Source: Methylotenera sp. (GTDB lineage Bacteria; Pseudomonadota; Gammaproteobacteria; Burkholderiales; Methylophilaceae). Taken from it: DNA of 64,000 bases. The position numbers and the translations under genes were made by a program. Of the stretch, positions 46,671-56,103 are shown piece after piece (the stretch's first letter is position 1; each line of letters starts with the position of its first letter). Where the stretch lies: contig JAUYAL010000078.1 in assembly GCA_030693535.1 (NCBI GenBank), positions 62,001 to 126,000 on the forward strand, written 5' to 3'. The notes below the pieces were generated by a model. The model had not been told where the DNA came from. It searched no databases and saw only the letters and a program-made list of their open reading frames with translations.

Positions 46671-46679
46671 TGGTAGAAT
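46671..46679 (+). promoter_or_regulatory. Candidate extended -10 promoter of acpP
   Basis: TGGTAGAAT is an extended -10 (TAGAAT 46674-46679), with predicted start near 46686 and a leader of about 53 bases. An acpP-specific promoter would explain the need for far more ACP than FabG. Confidence 0.45.
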
Positions 46680-46738
46680 ATCAACTTAGCTGTATTTTAT
46701 TGAGTATTTGGCTATTTTTTAATTAAAGGGGTATTTAG

Positions 46739-46975
46739 ATGTCTGACATCGAACAACGTGTTAAAAAAATTGTTACTGAGCAACTTGGTGCAAATGAAGC
46801 TGATGTTAAAAATTCATCATCGTTTGTAGATGATTTAGGTGCTGATTCTCTCGATACCGTTGAGCTAGTCATGGCATTAGAAGAAGAATTTGACTGTGAA
46901 ATTCCTGATGAAGAAGCAGAAAAAATCACAACCGTTCAATTAGCGATTGATTACATCAATACTAACCTAAAATAA
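46739..46975 (+). CDS. acpP: Acyl carrier protein
   Basis: 78-aa acidic carrier of growing acyl chains. The phosphopantetheine Ser37 lies in [19 protein letters not shown]. Length and charge are typical. AAAGGGG before the ATG gives a strong ribosome binding site. Downstream are two inverted repeats before fabF. Confidence 0.98.
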   Translation: MSDIEQRVKKIVTEQLGANEADVKNSSSFVDDLGADSLDTVELVMALEEEFDCEIPDEEAEKITTVQLAIDYINTNLK

Positions 46976-46982
46976 TTCATGT

Positions 46983-47018
46983 AGGCGTTACTTGCATTGT
47001 TAAAAATGGTTAACGCCT
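46983..47018. repeat. Inverted repeat after acpP
   Basis: AGGCGTTA (46983-46990) and TAACGCCT (47011-47018) are perfect 8-base arms around 20 bases, starting 8 bases after the acpP stop. No adjacent T-tract. It may protect the acpP mRNA 3' end or weaken read-through. Confidence 0.5.
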
Positions 47019-47032
47019 TGCAATTGCTTTAA

Positions 47033-47079
47033 AACCCAGAAATCATCTAACAGCATTTTTTTGTAAAGATTTCTGGGTT
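47033..47079. repeat. 12-base perfect inverted repeat upstream of fabF
   Basis: AACCCAGAAATC (47033-47044) and GATTTCTGGGTT (47068-47079) pair perfectly around a 23-base loop, ending 24 bases before the fabF ATG. The stem could hold the fabF initiation region in a regulated structure, or be an operator. Confidence 0.55.
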
Positions 47080-47103
47080 AATCATTTTTAAGAGACTTTT
47101 CTT

Positions 47104-48348
47104 ATGTCTAAGCCTATGGTTAAACGTCGTGTTGTGATTACTGGTCTTGGTGTGGTTTCGCCTGTTGGTATTGGCGTTAAAACTGCATGGGACAATGTCA
47201 TTTCTGGAAAATCTGGTATCGCGCAGATTACCAAATTTGATGCCAGTGCTTTTTCCTCCACCATCGCTGGAGAAGTAAAAGACTTTAATGCTGAAGATTT
47301 TATTTCAGCAAAAGACGCAAGGCGTATGGATACGTTTATTCAGTATGGCTTAGCTGCAGGGATTGAAGCATTTAAGGATTCTGGTATCGAAGTTACTGAG
47401 CAAAATGCTGAACGAATAGGTGTTTCTATTGGCTCAGGCATAGGCGGCATGCAGTTTATTGAAGATACAGACATTTTATATAAAGAATCTGGTCCTCGTA
47501 AAATATCACCGTTCTTTATTCCTGGCACAATCATCAATATGATTTCAGGAAACTTAAGTATTATATTTGGCTTAAAAGGGCCGAATGTTGCCATTGTAAC
47601 TGCCTGTACGACTGGCACACACTCCATTGGCGATGCATCCCGTATGATTGAATACGGTGATGCAGATGTGATGGTTGCAGGCGGTGCAGAAGCTGCAATT
47701 ACTCGGTTAAGTGTGGGCGGTTTTGCTGCATCACGTGCACTTTCAACTCGAAATGATGACCCTGCAACCGCAAGTCGCCCGTGGGATAAAGATCGTGATG
47801 GCTTTGTCATTGGCGAAGGTGCTGGTGTGCTAGTGCTTGAAGAGTATGAGCATGCCAAAGCCCGCGGTGCAAAAATATATGCCGAATTGAGCGGTTACGG
47901 TATGAGTGCAGATGCTTATCATATGACTGCACCAAACATGGATGGTCCACGCAGATCAATGCTAAATGCATTGAAAAATGCATGCATTGACCCAAGTGAA
48001 GTTCAATTTATTAATGCGCATGGCACTTCGACACCATTAGGTGATGCTAATGAAACCAATGCTATTAAAGCAGCTTTTGGCGAGCATGCTTACAAGCTGG
48101 TTGTTAATTCAACGAAGTCTATGACAGGTCATTTACTTGGTGGTGCGGGCGGATTGGAATCTGTTTTTACAGTACTTTCTATTTACAATCAAGTATCACC
48201 ACCTACCATTAATATTTTTAATCAAGATCCCGAATGCGATTTGGATTTTTGCGCAAATACCGCTCGGGATATTAAGATTGAATATGCGCTTAAAAATAAC
48301 TTTGGTTTTGGTGGCACTAACGGCAGTCTTGTGTTTAAGAAAGTTTAA
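47104..48348 (+). CDS. fabF: Beta-ketoacyl-ACP synthase II
   Basis: Elongating condensing enzyme (414 aa). Cys nucleophile in [12 protein letters not shown] near residue 167, His in [12 protein letters not shown], and Lys/His in [30 protein letters not shown] opens the protein. Complete. A strong terminator follows its stop, separating it from pabC. Confidence 0.97.
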   Translation: MSKPMVKRRVVITGLGVVSPVGIGVKTAWDNVISGKSGIAQITKFDASAFSSTIAGEVKDFNAEDFISAKDARRMDTFIQYGLAAGIEAFKDSGIEVTEQNAERIGVSIGSGIGGMQFIEDTDILYKESGPRKISPFFIPGTIINMISGNLSIIFGLKGPNVAIVTACTTGTHSIGDASRMIEYGDADVMVAGGAEAAITRLSVGGFAASRALSTRNDDPATASRPWDKDRDGFVIGEGAGVLVLEEYEHAKARGAKIYAELSGYGMSADAYHMTAPNMDGPRRSMLNALKNACIDPSEVQFINAHGTSTPLGDANETNAIKAAFGEHAYKLVVNSTKSMTGHLLGGAGGLESVFTVLSIYNQVSPPTINIFNQDPECDLDFCANTARDIKIEYALKNNFGFGGTNGSLVFKKV

Positions 48349-48400
48349 GTTCAATAATATATAAATTTAAATTAGGTCTAAATCATTTTAAATTTACGTC

Positions 48401-48433
48401 AAGCCTGCGAAATCCAATTTTCGCAGGCTTTTT
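48401..48433 (+). terminator. Terminator after fabF
   Basis: AAGCCTGCGAAA (48401-48412) and TTTCGCAGGCTT (48419-48430) form a perfect 12-base stem followed by TTT. It ends the fab cluster transcript. Confidence 0.88.
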
Positions 48434-48486
48434 GTTTACTTTGACTCATTCATAGATAGTGAATTAGCTAGCGCTATGGTTTAATT

Positions 48487-49329
48487 ATGAATATGCATCG
48501 CACACATACCTATTTAATTAACGGTGATTTTAATCAAATAATTTCTCCATTAGATCGAGGCTTTGCTTACGGTGATGGCGTGTTTCGCACGATGTTGATG
48601 CGAAGTGGCATGCCGGTTGAATGGCCACTACATTATCAAAAATTAGTTGCAGATTGTGCGGCAATAGGCATTGTTTGCCCAAGTGCAGAATTGTTAATGA
48701 GCGATTTCGTTCAATTATTTTCAGTTGAAGAGATTGATAGCAAAAAACTAGACGTTGTAAAAATAATCATCACTCGTGGTGAGGGAGAACGTGGCTACAA
48801 GCCACCTGCAGTAGTTACTCCTACGCGCGTGGTTATTAAATCCGCTATGCCAGAATATACAGAAGAATACTATACAACAGGTGTTGATTTACATGTATGT
48901 GACACGCGCTTAGGCCTCCAACCTATACTTGCTGGTATTAAACACCTAAATCGTATTGAAAATATTTTGGCGCGCATGGAGTGGCGCGATGAAAGCATCT
49001 TTGATGGCTTGCTATTAGATAGCCAAGGTAAAGTAATAGAATGTACTATGAGCAATATTTTCGCCCGCTTTGACACCGTGCTTATGACTCCAGATTTAAG
49101 TCAATGTGGTGTAGCAGGCGTTACTAGGCAGCGTATTATTGCGTTATCTGCTGTACTAAATTTAACCATCGACGTGGCAAAACTACCCTTAAGTCGCCTA
49201 TTGCAGGCTGATGAAGTAATCATTTGTAATAGTTTATACGGTGCTTTTCAAGTCCATAAAGTTAGTGACACTACTTGGCCACAATTACCTTTAGCAAAAA
49301 CATTTAGAAACTTACTCACAAATGATTAA
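48487..49329 (+). CDS. pabC: Aminodeoxychorismate lyase
   Basis: PLP enzyme (280 aa, fold type IV) that releases 4-aminobenzoate for folate synthesis. DRGFAYGDGVFRTM near the N-terminus, the PLP Lys in GIKHLNRIENILARMEW and ECTMSNIFARF are conserved. MltG follows with an 8-base overlap. An ATG at 48493 is an alternative start. Confidence 0.93.
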   Translation: MNMHRTHTYLINGDFNQIISPLDRGFAYGDGVFRTMLMRSGMPVEWPLHYQKLVADCAAIGIVCPSAELLMSDFVQLFSVEEIDSKKLDVVKIIITRGEGERGYKPPAVVTPTRVVIKSAMPEYTEEYYTTGVDLHVCDTRLGLQPILAGIKHLNRIENILARMEWRDESIFDGLLLDSQGKVIECTMSNIFARFDTVLMTPDLSQCGVAGVTRQRIIALSAVLNLTIDVAKLPLSRLLQADEVIICNSLYGAFQVHKVSDTTWPQLPLAKTFRNLLTND

Positions 49330-50317
49330 ACGCATTAAAAATTTGATACTACTGGGTTTTTTAGCCGCGTTAGTGTTAAGCGTGTGGCTGGTTTATTTCT
49401 CAGTCAGCTCTTTAAAATTACAGCCGAAAGCCCAGGAAATCGTCATTGAACCTAAAAGCAGCTTAAAAAGTATTGCTATCCAACTGGTTAATCAGGAAGT
49501 ATTAACTGAGCCTTGGCGTTTCATTATTTTGGCGAAACTACTTCATAAAGAATCTTATTTGCAAGCCGGCAATTACACTTTAAATAGAAATATAACACCT
49601 TATCAATTACTACTATCACTTAACCACGGAAAAGCAACGCAAGGGAGCATTACGTTTATTGAAGGGCGCACCTTTGCACAAATGCGCGCAAAGCTTACAA
49701 CTAATGATGCTATAAAACAAACAATCACAGTATTGTCAGATCAGGAAATCTTAAGATTAGTAGGCTCTGATTATAGTGTTGCTGAGGGTTTGTTTTTTCC
49801 TGACACCTTTTATTTTGATCGCAATACCTCAGATGCGGTAATCTTACAACGTAGTTATGATGCCATGCATAGCAAGCTTGCCAATGCGTGGGAAGGTCGA
49901 GATGCAAATTTACCTTATAAAAATAGTTATCAGGCGCTTATTATGGCGTCAATTATCGAAAAAGAAACAGGTAAAGCAAGTGAACGTCCTATGATTGCTG
50001 GTGTTTTTATAAATCGATTACGCATCGGAATGCGTTTGCAAACAGATCCAACTGTGATTTATGGTATGGGGTCAATTTACAGAGGTAATATTCGCAAAAA
50101 GGACTTACTGGCAGATACACCTTACAATACTTATACACGTAACGGCCTTCCACCTACGCCTATTGCCATGCCAGGCATGGCAGCTATAGATGCAGCTTTA
50201 CACCCAGAAAAAACAAAAGCACTATATTTTGTGGGAAAAGGTGATGGTAGCCACGCTTTCTCTACTAATTTAGCAGACCATAATCGTGCTGTAGTTCGTT
50301 ATCAGTTAAAAAAATAA
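49322..50317 (+). CDS. mltG: Endolytic murein transglycosylase MltG
   Basis: Membrane-anchored lytic transglycosylase that terminates glycan strands (331 aa). One N-terminal transmembrane helix (LILLGFLAALVLSVWLVYF), a LysM-like region, and the YceG domain with catalytic Glu in ASIIEKETGKASERP near residue 213. TDPTVIYGMG and the C-terminal YFVGKGDGSHAFSTN are typical. Overlaps pabC. Confidence 0.95.
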   Translation: MIKRIKNLILLGFLAALVLSVWLVYFSVSSLKLQPKAQEIVIEPKSSLKSIAIQLVNQEVLTEPWRFIILAKLLHKESYLQAGNYTLNRNITPYQLLLSLNHGKATQGSITFIEGRTFAQMRAKLTTNDAIKQTITVLSDQEILRLVGSDYSVAEGLFFPDTFYFDRNTSDAVILQRSYDAMHSKLANAWEGRDANLPYKNSYQALIMASIIEKETGKASERPMIAGVFINRLRIGMRLQTDPTVIYGMGSIYRGNIRKKDLLADTPYNTYTRNGLPPTPIAMPGMAAIDAALHPEKTKALYFVGKGDGSHAFSTNLADHNRAVVRYQLKK

Positions 50318-50367
50318 ATGTATTGACAAAGAATTCTTGATGGAAAATATTTGATGAGAAATGTAGT

Positions 50368-50973
50368 ATGAAAGGAAAGTTCATCACGCTTGAAGGCATG
50401 GATGGTGCAGGAAAGAGCACACATATCCCGAGCATCATTGCCATTTTGCAATCGCGCGGGCACGAAGTAGTTTCAACGCGTGAGCCAGGTGGAACGGCAT
50501 TAGGAGAGCGCTTGCGAGAACTTCTTCTGCATGAGTCTATGCACGCGGAGACGGAAACTTTACTCATGTTTGCCGCACGACGCGAGCATATTAACTGCGT
50601 TATTGCACCGTCGTTGGCAAGAGGAGCATACGTGTTGTCAGATCGCTTTACAGACGCAACTTACGCTTACCAGTGCGGCGCTAAGGGTGTTGCTGCTGAT
50701 AAAATCCAATTACTTGAGCGTTGGGTTCAAGCTGATTTGCAACCTGATTTAACGCTTTTATTTGACGTACCTGTTGAAGTTAGCATACAGAGGCTTGCAA
50801 ATGCGCGTGAGCCAGATAAATTTGAGCGAGAAAATGCAGATTTTTTTACTCGCATTCGTCAGGCTTATTTACAGCGGGCTGTAGATAATCCTGTAAGATT
50901 TAGAATTATAGATGCTAATAGGCCTTTGGATTTGGTTAAGATTTCAGTTGAAGAAGTAATTTTAACATTATGA
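50368..50973 (+). CDS. tmk: Thymidylate kinase
   Basis: Phosphorylates dTMP to dTDP (201 aa). P-loop LEGMDGAGKSTH at residues 8-19, DR motif TREPGGTALGERLRELLL, LSDRFTDATYAYQCG and the LID region REPDKFERENADFF. Its stop overlaps the holB ATG (ATGA). Confidence 0.97.
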   Translation: MKGKFITLEGMDGAGKSTHIPSIIAILQSRGHEVVSTREPGGTALGERLRELLLHESMHAETETLLMFAARREHINCVIAPSLARGAYVLSDRFTDATYAYQCGAKGVAADKIQLLERWVQADLQPDLTLLFDVPVEVSIQRLANAREPDKFERENADFFTRIRQAYLQRAVDNPVRFRIIDANRPLDLVKISVEEVILTL

Positions 50974-52007
50974 TTGTAAATGGATTGTATCCTTGGCAAG
51001 GTAATGTTTGGCGCTTAGTTAACCAAGATAATCAGCGATTACCACATGCCCTGTTATTTTATGGGCGGGCAGGAACAGGAAAATATGATTTCGCGCTACA
51101 TTTAAGTAAATCACTTTTATGCCCTAACAGATTCTTAGCTTCTAACACAAACCCACAAGGCCATTCTTGCGGCATATGTTCAAGTTGCAATTGGTTTAAT
51201 GATGAAAGTCACCCAGATTTTCGCTTACTTAGTCCAGAGCAAGAGTCGGAATCCGAAAACGAAGGTATACCCGCAAAAAAAATTAAGAAGAAAACACAAA
51301 TTTCAGTCTCGCAGATTCGAGACTTGAGTAGCTTTTTAAGCCTATCAAGTCATCGTAGTGACGGTTTACGCGTCATACTTGTTCAATCAGCGGAAGCACT
51401 TAATTTAGCTTCTGCCAATGCGCTACTAAAAATGCTGGAAGAACCTGCCGAGGGGGTCATTTTCATTCTGGTTGCACAACAGTTACAGCGCTTATTACCT
51501 ACAATTATTAGCCGATGCCAAAAAGTAAGTATGCCTATCCCTGATGAAACTCAAGCACTGGCATGGCTTAATGAGAAGGGCGTGCAAAATACAAAGCAAC
51601 AACTAGCTTATTCGGATGGTTCACCAATCAAAGTGCTTGCTGAGCAAATACAATTCAGCCAATTAACCGAAGTTTGGCGCTTATTAGCCCTTGGTGAAAA
51701 ACTGCCAGCACATATTGCCGCCGCCGCGTTAATTGCAAGTTCTGTAGAAACCGGCATTATTGCACTGCAAAAGTGGATATATGATATTGTTGCAATACGG
51801 TTAACGGAGCAACCTCGTTACCATACTTTGCATATAGGAGCTTTGCAAGTCTTGGCTGACAAGGTAAACTTGAGTAAATTGTTGCAATTGCAAAAGAAAG
51901 TTGATGCGTTGCGTAAGCTTACATTGCATCCATTGAATCATGAATTGCAAATAGAAAGCTTGCTAATAGAATACACCCGACTTTTTATGAGCCGAAAGCC
52001 CAGTTAA
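50970..52007 (+). CDS. holB: DNA polymerase III delta' subunit
   Basis: Clamp-loader subunit (345 aa). N-terminal AAA+ fold with degenerate P-loop FYGRAGTGKYDFAL, zinc site CGICSSCNWF, and the SRC motif TIISRCQKV. An acidic/basic insertion (SESENEGIPAKKIKKK, about residues 92-110) interrupts the nucleotide domain. Coupled to tmk. Confidence 0.94.
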   Translation: MIVNGLYPWQGNVWRLVNQDNQRLPHALLFYGRAGTGKYDFALHLSKSLLCPNRFLASNTNPQGHSCGICSSCNWFNDESHPDFRLLSPEQESESENEGIPAKKIKKKTQISVSQIRDLSSFLSLSSHRSDGLRVILVQSAEALNLASANALLKMLEEPAEGVIFILVAQQLQRLLPTIISRCQKVSMPIPDETQALAWLNEKGVQNTKQQLAYSDGSPIKVLAEQIQFSQLTEVWRLLALGEKLPAHIAAAALIASSVETGIIALQKWIYDIVAIRLTEQPRYHTLHIGALQVLADKVNLSKLLQLQKKVDALRKLTLHPLNHELQIESLLIEYTRLFMSRKPS

Positions 52008-52057
52008 AGCGCAATATTTTAATCATTGAGAATACACTTGACAGGTAAAGGTAAATA

Positions 52058-52429
52058 ATGGCTGAAGATTTAGCGGAAATTAATACAACTGCACCAAAAC
52101 CAGGTGTTTTATCGCTTGCAATTAAAGAAAAAGCAGCCCTTTATGCTGCTTATATGTCCTACGTTAAGGGCGGTGGCTTGTTTATACCAACAAGTAAGCC
52201 GTTTAAAATAGGCGAAGAAGTATTTATGTTGTTAAGCTTAATTGATGACCCTGTGAAATTAAAGGTAGTAGGGCATGTCGTTTGGGTTACACCAACAGCA
52301 CAAGCAGGAAGACCGCAGGGCGTGGGCGTGCAATTTAGCGAAAAAGATGGTGGCTTAGAAGCGCGAAATAAAATTGAAGGCTTGCTTGGCAGCGCTTTGA
52401 AATCATCAAGACCCACACATACTATGTGA
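52058..52429 (+). CDS. pilZ: PilZ domain protein (type IV pilus-type)
   Basis: 123-aa single PilZ domain: YVKGGGLFIPTSKPFKIGEE, then EVFMLLSLIDDP, then VVGHVVWVTPTAQAGRPQGVG. Like PilZ of Pseudomonas it lacks the RxxxR and D/NxSxxG residues that bind cyclic di-GMP, so it is probably a type IV pilus assembly factor. It lies between holB and tatD, a conserved position. Confidence 0.9.
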   Translation: MAEDLAEINTTAPKPGVLSLAIKEKAALYAAYMSYVKGGGLFIPTSKPFKIGEEVFMLLSLIDDPVKLKVVGHVVWVTPTAQAGRPQGVGVQFSEKDGGLEARNKIEGLLGSALKSSRPTHTM

Positions 52430-52549
52430 TCTTGCTGTTTTTAAAGGATGGTTGTATTAATCCTGTCTTGAGGCGCAAGCCATATTTTTGGATTTAAATT
52501 ATCAAAAACGGCCCTACACATTAATTTTTAAAATCCATGATACTTATCT

Positions 52550-53332
52550 ATGCTTGTTGATTCGCACTGTCATCTTAATTTCCCAGAACTTTTAGAAAAC
52601 TTACCTGCTATCAAGCAAGCTATGCAAGATAATAAAGTAGGGCATGCATTATGCATTTCAGTGACTTTACCTGACTTTCCCCAGGTGCTGGCATTGGCAG
52701 AAAATAATGATAATTTTTATGCCTCAGTTGGCGTGCATCCAGATTATGAAAATATTAAAGAGCCAACAGTTGAAGAGCTTTTAGAATTAGCAAAGCATCC
52801 AAAAGTGATTGCAATTGGAGAAACCGGCTTAGACTACTTTAGGCTAAAAGGAGATTTAGAATGGCAACGCACTCGTTTTCGTACGCATATTCGCGCCGCT
52901 ATAGCCTGCGACAAGCCTTTGGTTATCCATACGCGTAGCGCATCTGAAGATACCTTGCGCATCATGCGCGAGGAAAACGTGCAAAAAATAGGGGGCGTAA
53001 TGCACTGTTTTACTGAAAACTTAGACGTTGCTTTACAGGCGATTGAGCTAGGTTTTTACATATCATTTTCTGGAATTGTTACTTTTAAAAATGCGCTAAT
53101 GATTAAAGAGGTTGCAAAACAAGTGCCTCTAGATAAAATATTGGTAGAAACCGATTCCCCGTATCTCGCACCTATGCCATATCGCGGTAAAACAAATCAA
53201 CCTAGTTATGTTAAGCATGTCGCGGAAGAGCTTGCAAAACTACGTGGGATTTCTTTTGAAGAAGTATCAGCAGCCACGACAAAAAATTTCTTTCGTTTAT
53301 TCAAGCATGCAGTCTCATTGCCTATTAAATGA
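52550..53332 (+). CDS. tatD: TatD family metal-dependent hydrolase
   Basis: 260-aa TIM-barrel metallo-hydrolase. Metal motif DSHCHLNFPEL at the N-terminus, IAIGETGLDYFRL, VIHTRSASEDTL, GGVMHCFTEN and ETDSPYLAPMPYRGKTN are all present. Relatives are DNases (YcfH/TatD), but the physiological substrate is not set by sequence. Standalone start with no strong ribosome binding site. Confidence 0.92.
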   Translation: MLVDSHCHLNFPELLENLPAIKQAMQDNKVGHALCISVTLPDFPQVLALAENNDNFYASVGVHPDYENIKEPTVEELLELAKHPKVIAIGETGLDYFRLKGDLEWQRTRFRTHIRAAIACDKPLVIHTRSASEDTLRIMREENVQKIGGVMHCFTENLDVALQAIELGFYISFSGIVTFKNALMIKEVAKQVPLDKILVETDSPYLAPMPYRGKTNQPSYVKHVAEELAKLRGISFEEVSAATTKNFFRLFKHAVSLPIK

Positions 53333-53360
53333 CGTTATTAAACCTACAGTCTAGTATCGC

Positions 53361-54125
53361 ATGCAATTAACTATACTTGGTGTTGGTTCTAGTGCAGGAA
53401 CACCTATGCTGGGGTGCAGTTGTGATGCTTGCAAATCCACTGATCCGCGAAACAATCGGACACGTTGTTCCAGTTTAATAGAATTAAATAGTGGCAAAGT
53501 GCTATTAATCGATACTGGACCAGATTTACGATTTCAGTCATTGAGAGAAAATATTACGCATATCGATGCGGTGTTATACACCCATACTCATGCTGATCAT
53601 TTACATGGAATTGATGACTTACGTGGATTTTGTCAGATTCAACGTATCCAAATTCCACTTTATGGTAGTCATGAGGCTATGGCACATATTGCCGATAAAT
53701 TTGCTTACACGTTACGTGAGCCAAGCGACTTTTGGGATTTACCTGTGCTGAAGGTAAATCCAATCAATGAACCATTTGAACTTTTTAATCAGACCATTAT
53801 TCCAATACCACTTAAGCACGGCAATCATTTTATTTATGGTTATCGAATAGGGGATATCGCTTATCTCACTGACGTATCGAGTATTCCTGAAAGCTCATTG
53901 TCACTATTGCATGGGCTTAAATTGCTGCTATTGGATTGCCTAAGATACAAAACACACTTTACCCATATTAACTTGGAACAAAGCCTTCATTACGCGAGTC
54001 TGATTAAAGCTCAATCAACTTATTTGATACATATGACACATGATTTAGAATACAACTTGTTAAGTGCAAGTTTGCCGCCTGATGTGTATGTTGGATATGA
54101 TGGACTTAAATTAAAGGTAAATTAA
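53361..54125 (+). CDS. Metallo-beta-lactamase-fold phosphodiesterase (PhnP-like)
   Basis: 254-aa MBL-fold hydrolase. Begins ILGVGSSAGTPMLGCSCDAC with Cys residues of the PhnP/RNase Z-like group, then metal motif YTHTHADHLHGIDDLR near residue 75 and late His in IHMTHDLEY. PLKHGNHFIYGYRIGD is a further conserved site. Likely cleaves cyclic phosphates or related phosphodiesters; substrate unproven. Confidence 0.88.
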   Translation: MQLTILGVGSSAGTPMLGCSCDACKSTDPRNNRTRCSSLIELNSGKVLLIDTGPDLRFQSLRENITHIDAVLYTHTHADHLHGIDDLRGFCQIQRIQIPLYGSHEAMAHIADKFAYTLREPSDFWDLPVLKVNPINEPFELFNQTIIPIPLKHGNHFIYGYRIGDIAYLTDVSSIPESSLSLLHGLKLLLLDCLRYKTHFTHINLEQSLHYASLIKAQSTYLIHMTHDLEYNLLSASLPPDVYVGYDGLKLKVN

Positions 54126-54241
54126 GTCAGCAATAGCTTATGTTGAAGCGTTATAACAATAGCTCGACGTTTTTCTATGTACCAATTATGCTAAATCTAG
54201 GTTAAGTGAGATAATTATACTAATAGCAGGAGATTTATAAA

Positions 54242-54649
54242 ATGCAATTCAACATGAAAGATATTATGAACAAAACAATGAAAAAATTATGCTTAGGATT
54301 ATCAATAGCTATGTTACTTTCTGCAACATCGGTTGTAGTTTATGCTGCAGGAAAGAAAGCGACATACACGGAGGATCAGTTTTTAAATACATTTAGTGGG
54401 AAAAGTAAAAAAATATTCACTACAAAGCTAGGTGCTCCCTTTAAGAAAGAGTTGTCTGTAAAACCCCAGGGCGCTGGTAGCTTTCTTGGCAGAGTTGGAG
54501 CAGATGAGAAAAATTCAAAGCGCGTAAATGTTGAAATGTGGTACTACAAAAATATAGTCAATTACGATCCTAAACGCACGTATAAAGAAACCGAAATCAC
54601 TTTCGTGAATGATAAAGCAATGAACATTGCTTTTTTTAACAATAGATAA
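54242..54649 (+). CDS. Hypothetical exported protein
   Basis: 135 aa. The first 40 residues form a signal peptide (KKLCLGLSIAMLLSATSVVVYA, split KKLCLGLSIAMLL/SATSVVVYA). The mature part is small and basic. LGAPFKKELSVKP and VEMWYYKNIVNYDPKR, then TEITFVNDKAMNIAFF resembles the outline of BamE/SmpA-like folds, but I do not recognise the family. AGGAG lies 9 bases before the ATG and TATACT (54216-54221) may be its -10. A terminator follows. Confidence 0.7.
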   Translation: MQFNMKDIMNKTMKKLCLGLSIAMLLSATSVVVYAAGKKATYTEDQFLNTFSGKSKKIFTTKLGAPFKKELSVKPQGAGSFLGRVGADEKNSKRVNVEMWYYKNIVNYDPKRTYKETEITFVNDKAMNIAFFNNR

Positions 54650-54682
54650 TATTGTTTACAATTAACAGAAGTGTATTTCAAT

Positions 54683-54716
54683 AATAAAGCCAAGCTCAAA
54701 AACTGGCTTTATTTTT
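54683..54716. terminator. Bidirectional terminator between convergent genes
   Basis: AATAAAGCCA (54683-54692) and TGGCTTTATT (54704-54713) pair perfectly, followed by TTT on the plus strand. It separates the exported-protein gene from the convergent DoxX gene and could serve both. Confidence 0.75.
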
Positions 54717-54769
54717 GCCATATTAACTTCGTATAATGTATATTATGTAAAATTGATTATATACTCAAA

Positions 54770-55288
54770 CTAACCCAATCTATTCTTGATAACATAATCT
54801 AAACTTAGTTTACCTGCTCCGCAAAATAACAAAGGTAAAAACATCACAATAAATAATAAAGGTAATTTGAAATTACCGAAACCATCGTCATTCTCATCAA
54901 TAATACGGTAACCCTTAAGCAACTCACTTAAAGTGCTCCATTGTTCTGGCCAATGCACTGCAGAAATTGCAACGATAGTCAGTATGATTAGAGATACTGA
55001 GAAAAATCTTGTGGCTAACCCTAAAGCCAAAGCGAACGCACCAATTATTTCAAAATAAGTTGCAATCCCCCAACTGACATCAGGTGGAAGAAAATTAAAG
55101 GGAAACGGAAAAGATAAATCACCAAACCAGTTGGTACCATGAAGTTTTTCAAAACCAGCCTCTCCAAATTCCCAGGCAAGTACTAACCGTAAAAATAAGG
55201 ATGGTATGCTATCTGAATAAGCATTAAGTTGGATGATGGTATTTCTGTAATAATTAATACTTTTAGTTGCAACAGAACATATGTGCAT
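54770..55288 (-). CDS. DoxX family membrane protein
   Basis: 172-aa protein with four probable transmembrane segments (PSLFLRLVLAWEFGEAGFEK, then ATYFEIIGAFALALGLATRF, SLIILTIVAISAVH, and FIVMFLPLLFCGAGKLSLD). The arrangement and LRLVLAWEF opening match DoxX/YphA-type proteins, often linked to redox or thiosulfate metabolism. AGGGGA precedes the ATG. Function not established. It follows msrPQ on the same strand. Confidence 0.8.
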   Translation of the reverse strand: MHICSVATKSINYYRNTIIQLNAYSDSIPSLFLRLVLAWEFGEAGFEKLHGTNWFGDLSFPFPFNFLPPDVSWGIATYFEIIGAFALALGLATRFFSVSLIILTIVAISAVHWPEQWSTLSELLKGYRIIDENDDGFGNFKLPLLFIVMFLPLLFCGAGKLSLDYVIKNRLG

Positions 55289-55430
55289 TTAAATCCCCTT
55301 GAAAATTTCTATGCAGGTTGGATGAAGACTAATTAATATAAGTTAGCTGTGTTAATTGGTCGTAGCGATGACTAATTACTTACAAATAATAAAGTAGCTA
55401 GTTGTATCGAATTCTAATGGTAATGATTTA

Positions 55431-56072
55431 CTAAAATGAAACATGAATACCAATTTTTGTAAGAATTGATTTTTTTTTATAATAGATTCTGATAGCAAGT
55501 AGCACAAATAAAATACTTGCATATAGAAGTGGCTCGCGAATATCTTTTTTTACAAGCCACCAAAAATGAACAACGCCTAAAATCGCAATTAAATATACTA
55601 ATTGATGGAGTTGCTTCCAATACTCGCGCAAGTGTCTCACCATAGCGTTACTAGATGTTATGGCAAGTGGTATCGTTAAGACAAATGCTACAAAGCCTAT
55701 TAATATACGGGGGTGTTTAATAATGTCTTTAGATATATCTGCCCAATTAAATGAAAAATCAAGCCATAGATAACTTGCAATATGTAAGCAAGCGTAAAAA
55801 AACATAAACAAACCTAGCATGCGGCGCAGTTGAATTTGCCAGGTAAGTCCAGAAATTAGCCTAATTGGCGTTAAAGTTAAGGTTGCCAAAAGTATGAATA
55901 GCGCCCAAAACCCAGTAGAGCGCTCAATAAATTCTATCGGATTGGCAGATAATCTATCTTGGAGCCCCAGCCAGACTAAACGAGTTAGTGGGACTAAGCA
56001 AAGTAAAAATACAAAGATTTTAATCCATGATAATTGCTTTTTACTCGGTATTGTTTTAAAAAAACTTAACAT
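55431..56072 (-). CDS. msrQ: Methionine sulfoxide reductase heme-binding subunit MsrQ
   Basis: Inner-membrane b-type heme protein (213 aa, about six helices) that passes electrons from the quinone pool to MsrP. STGFWALFILLATLTLTPI, the heme-ligating His in ACLHIASYLWLD, and HQLVYLIAILGVVHFWWLV are typical of the YedZ family. It lies 31 bases after msrP. Confidence 0.93.
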   Translation of the reverse strand: MLSFFKTIPSKKQLSWIKIFVFLLCLVPLTRLVWLGLQDRLSANPIEFIERSTGFWALFILLATLTLTPIRLISGLTWQIQLRRMLGLFMFFYACLHIASYLWLDFSFNWADISKDIIKHPRILIGFVAFVLTIPLAITSSNAMVRHLREYWKQLHQLVYLIAILGVVHFWWLVKKDIREPLLYASILFVLLAIRIYYKKKSILTKIGIHVSF

Positions 56073-56103
56073 ATCTATTGGCCTTGGGCCGTATGGCTTA
56101 TTC

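Noticed and set aside
52058..52429. PilZ protein as a cyclic di-GMP receptor for the GGDEF enzyme
   Set aside because: The RxxxR and D/NxSxxG binding residues are not present; this is the pilus-type PilZ.
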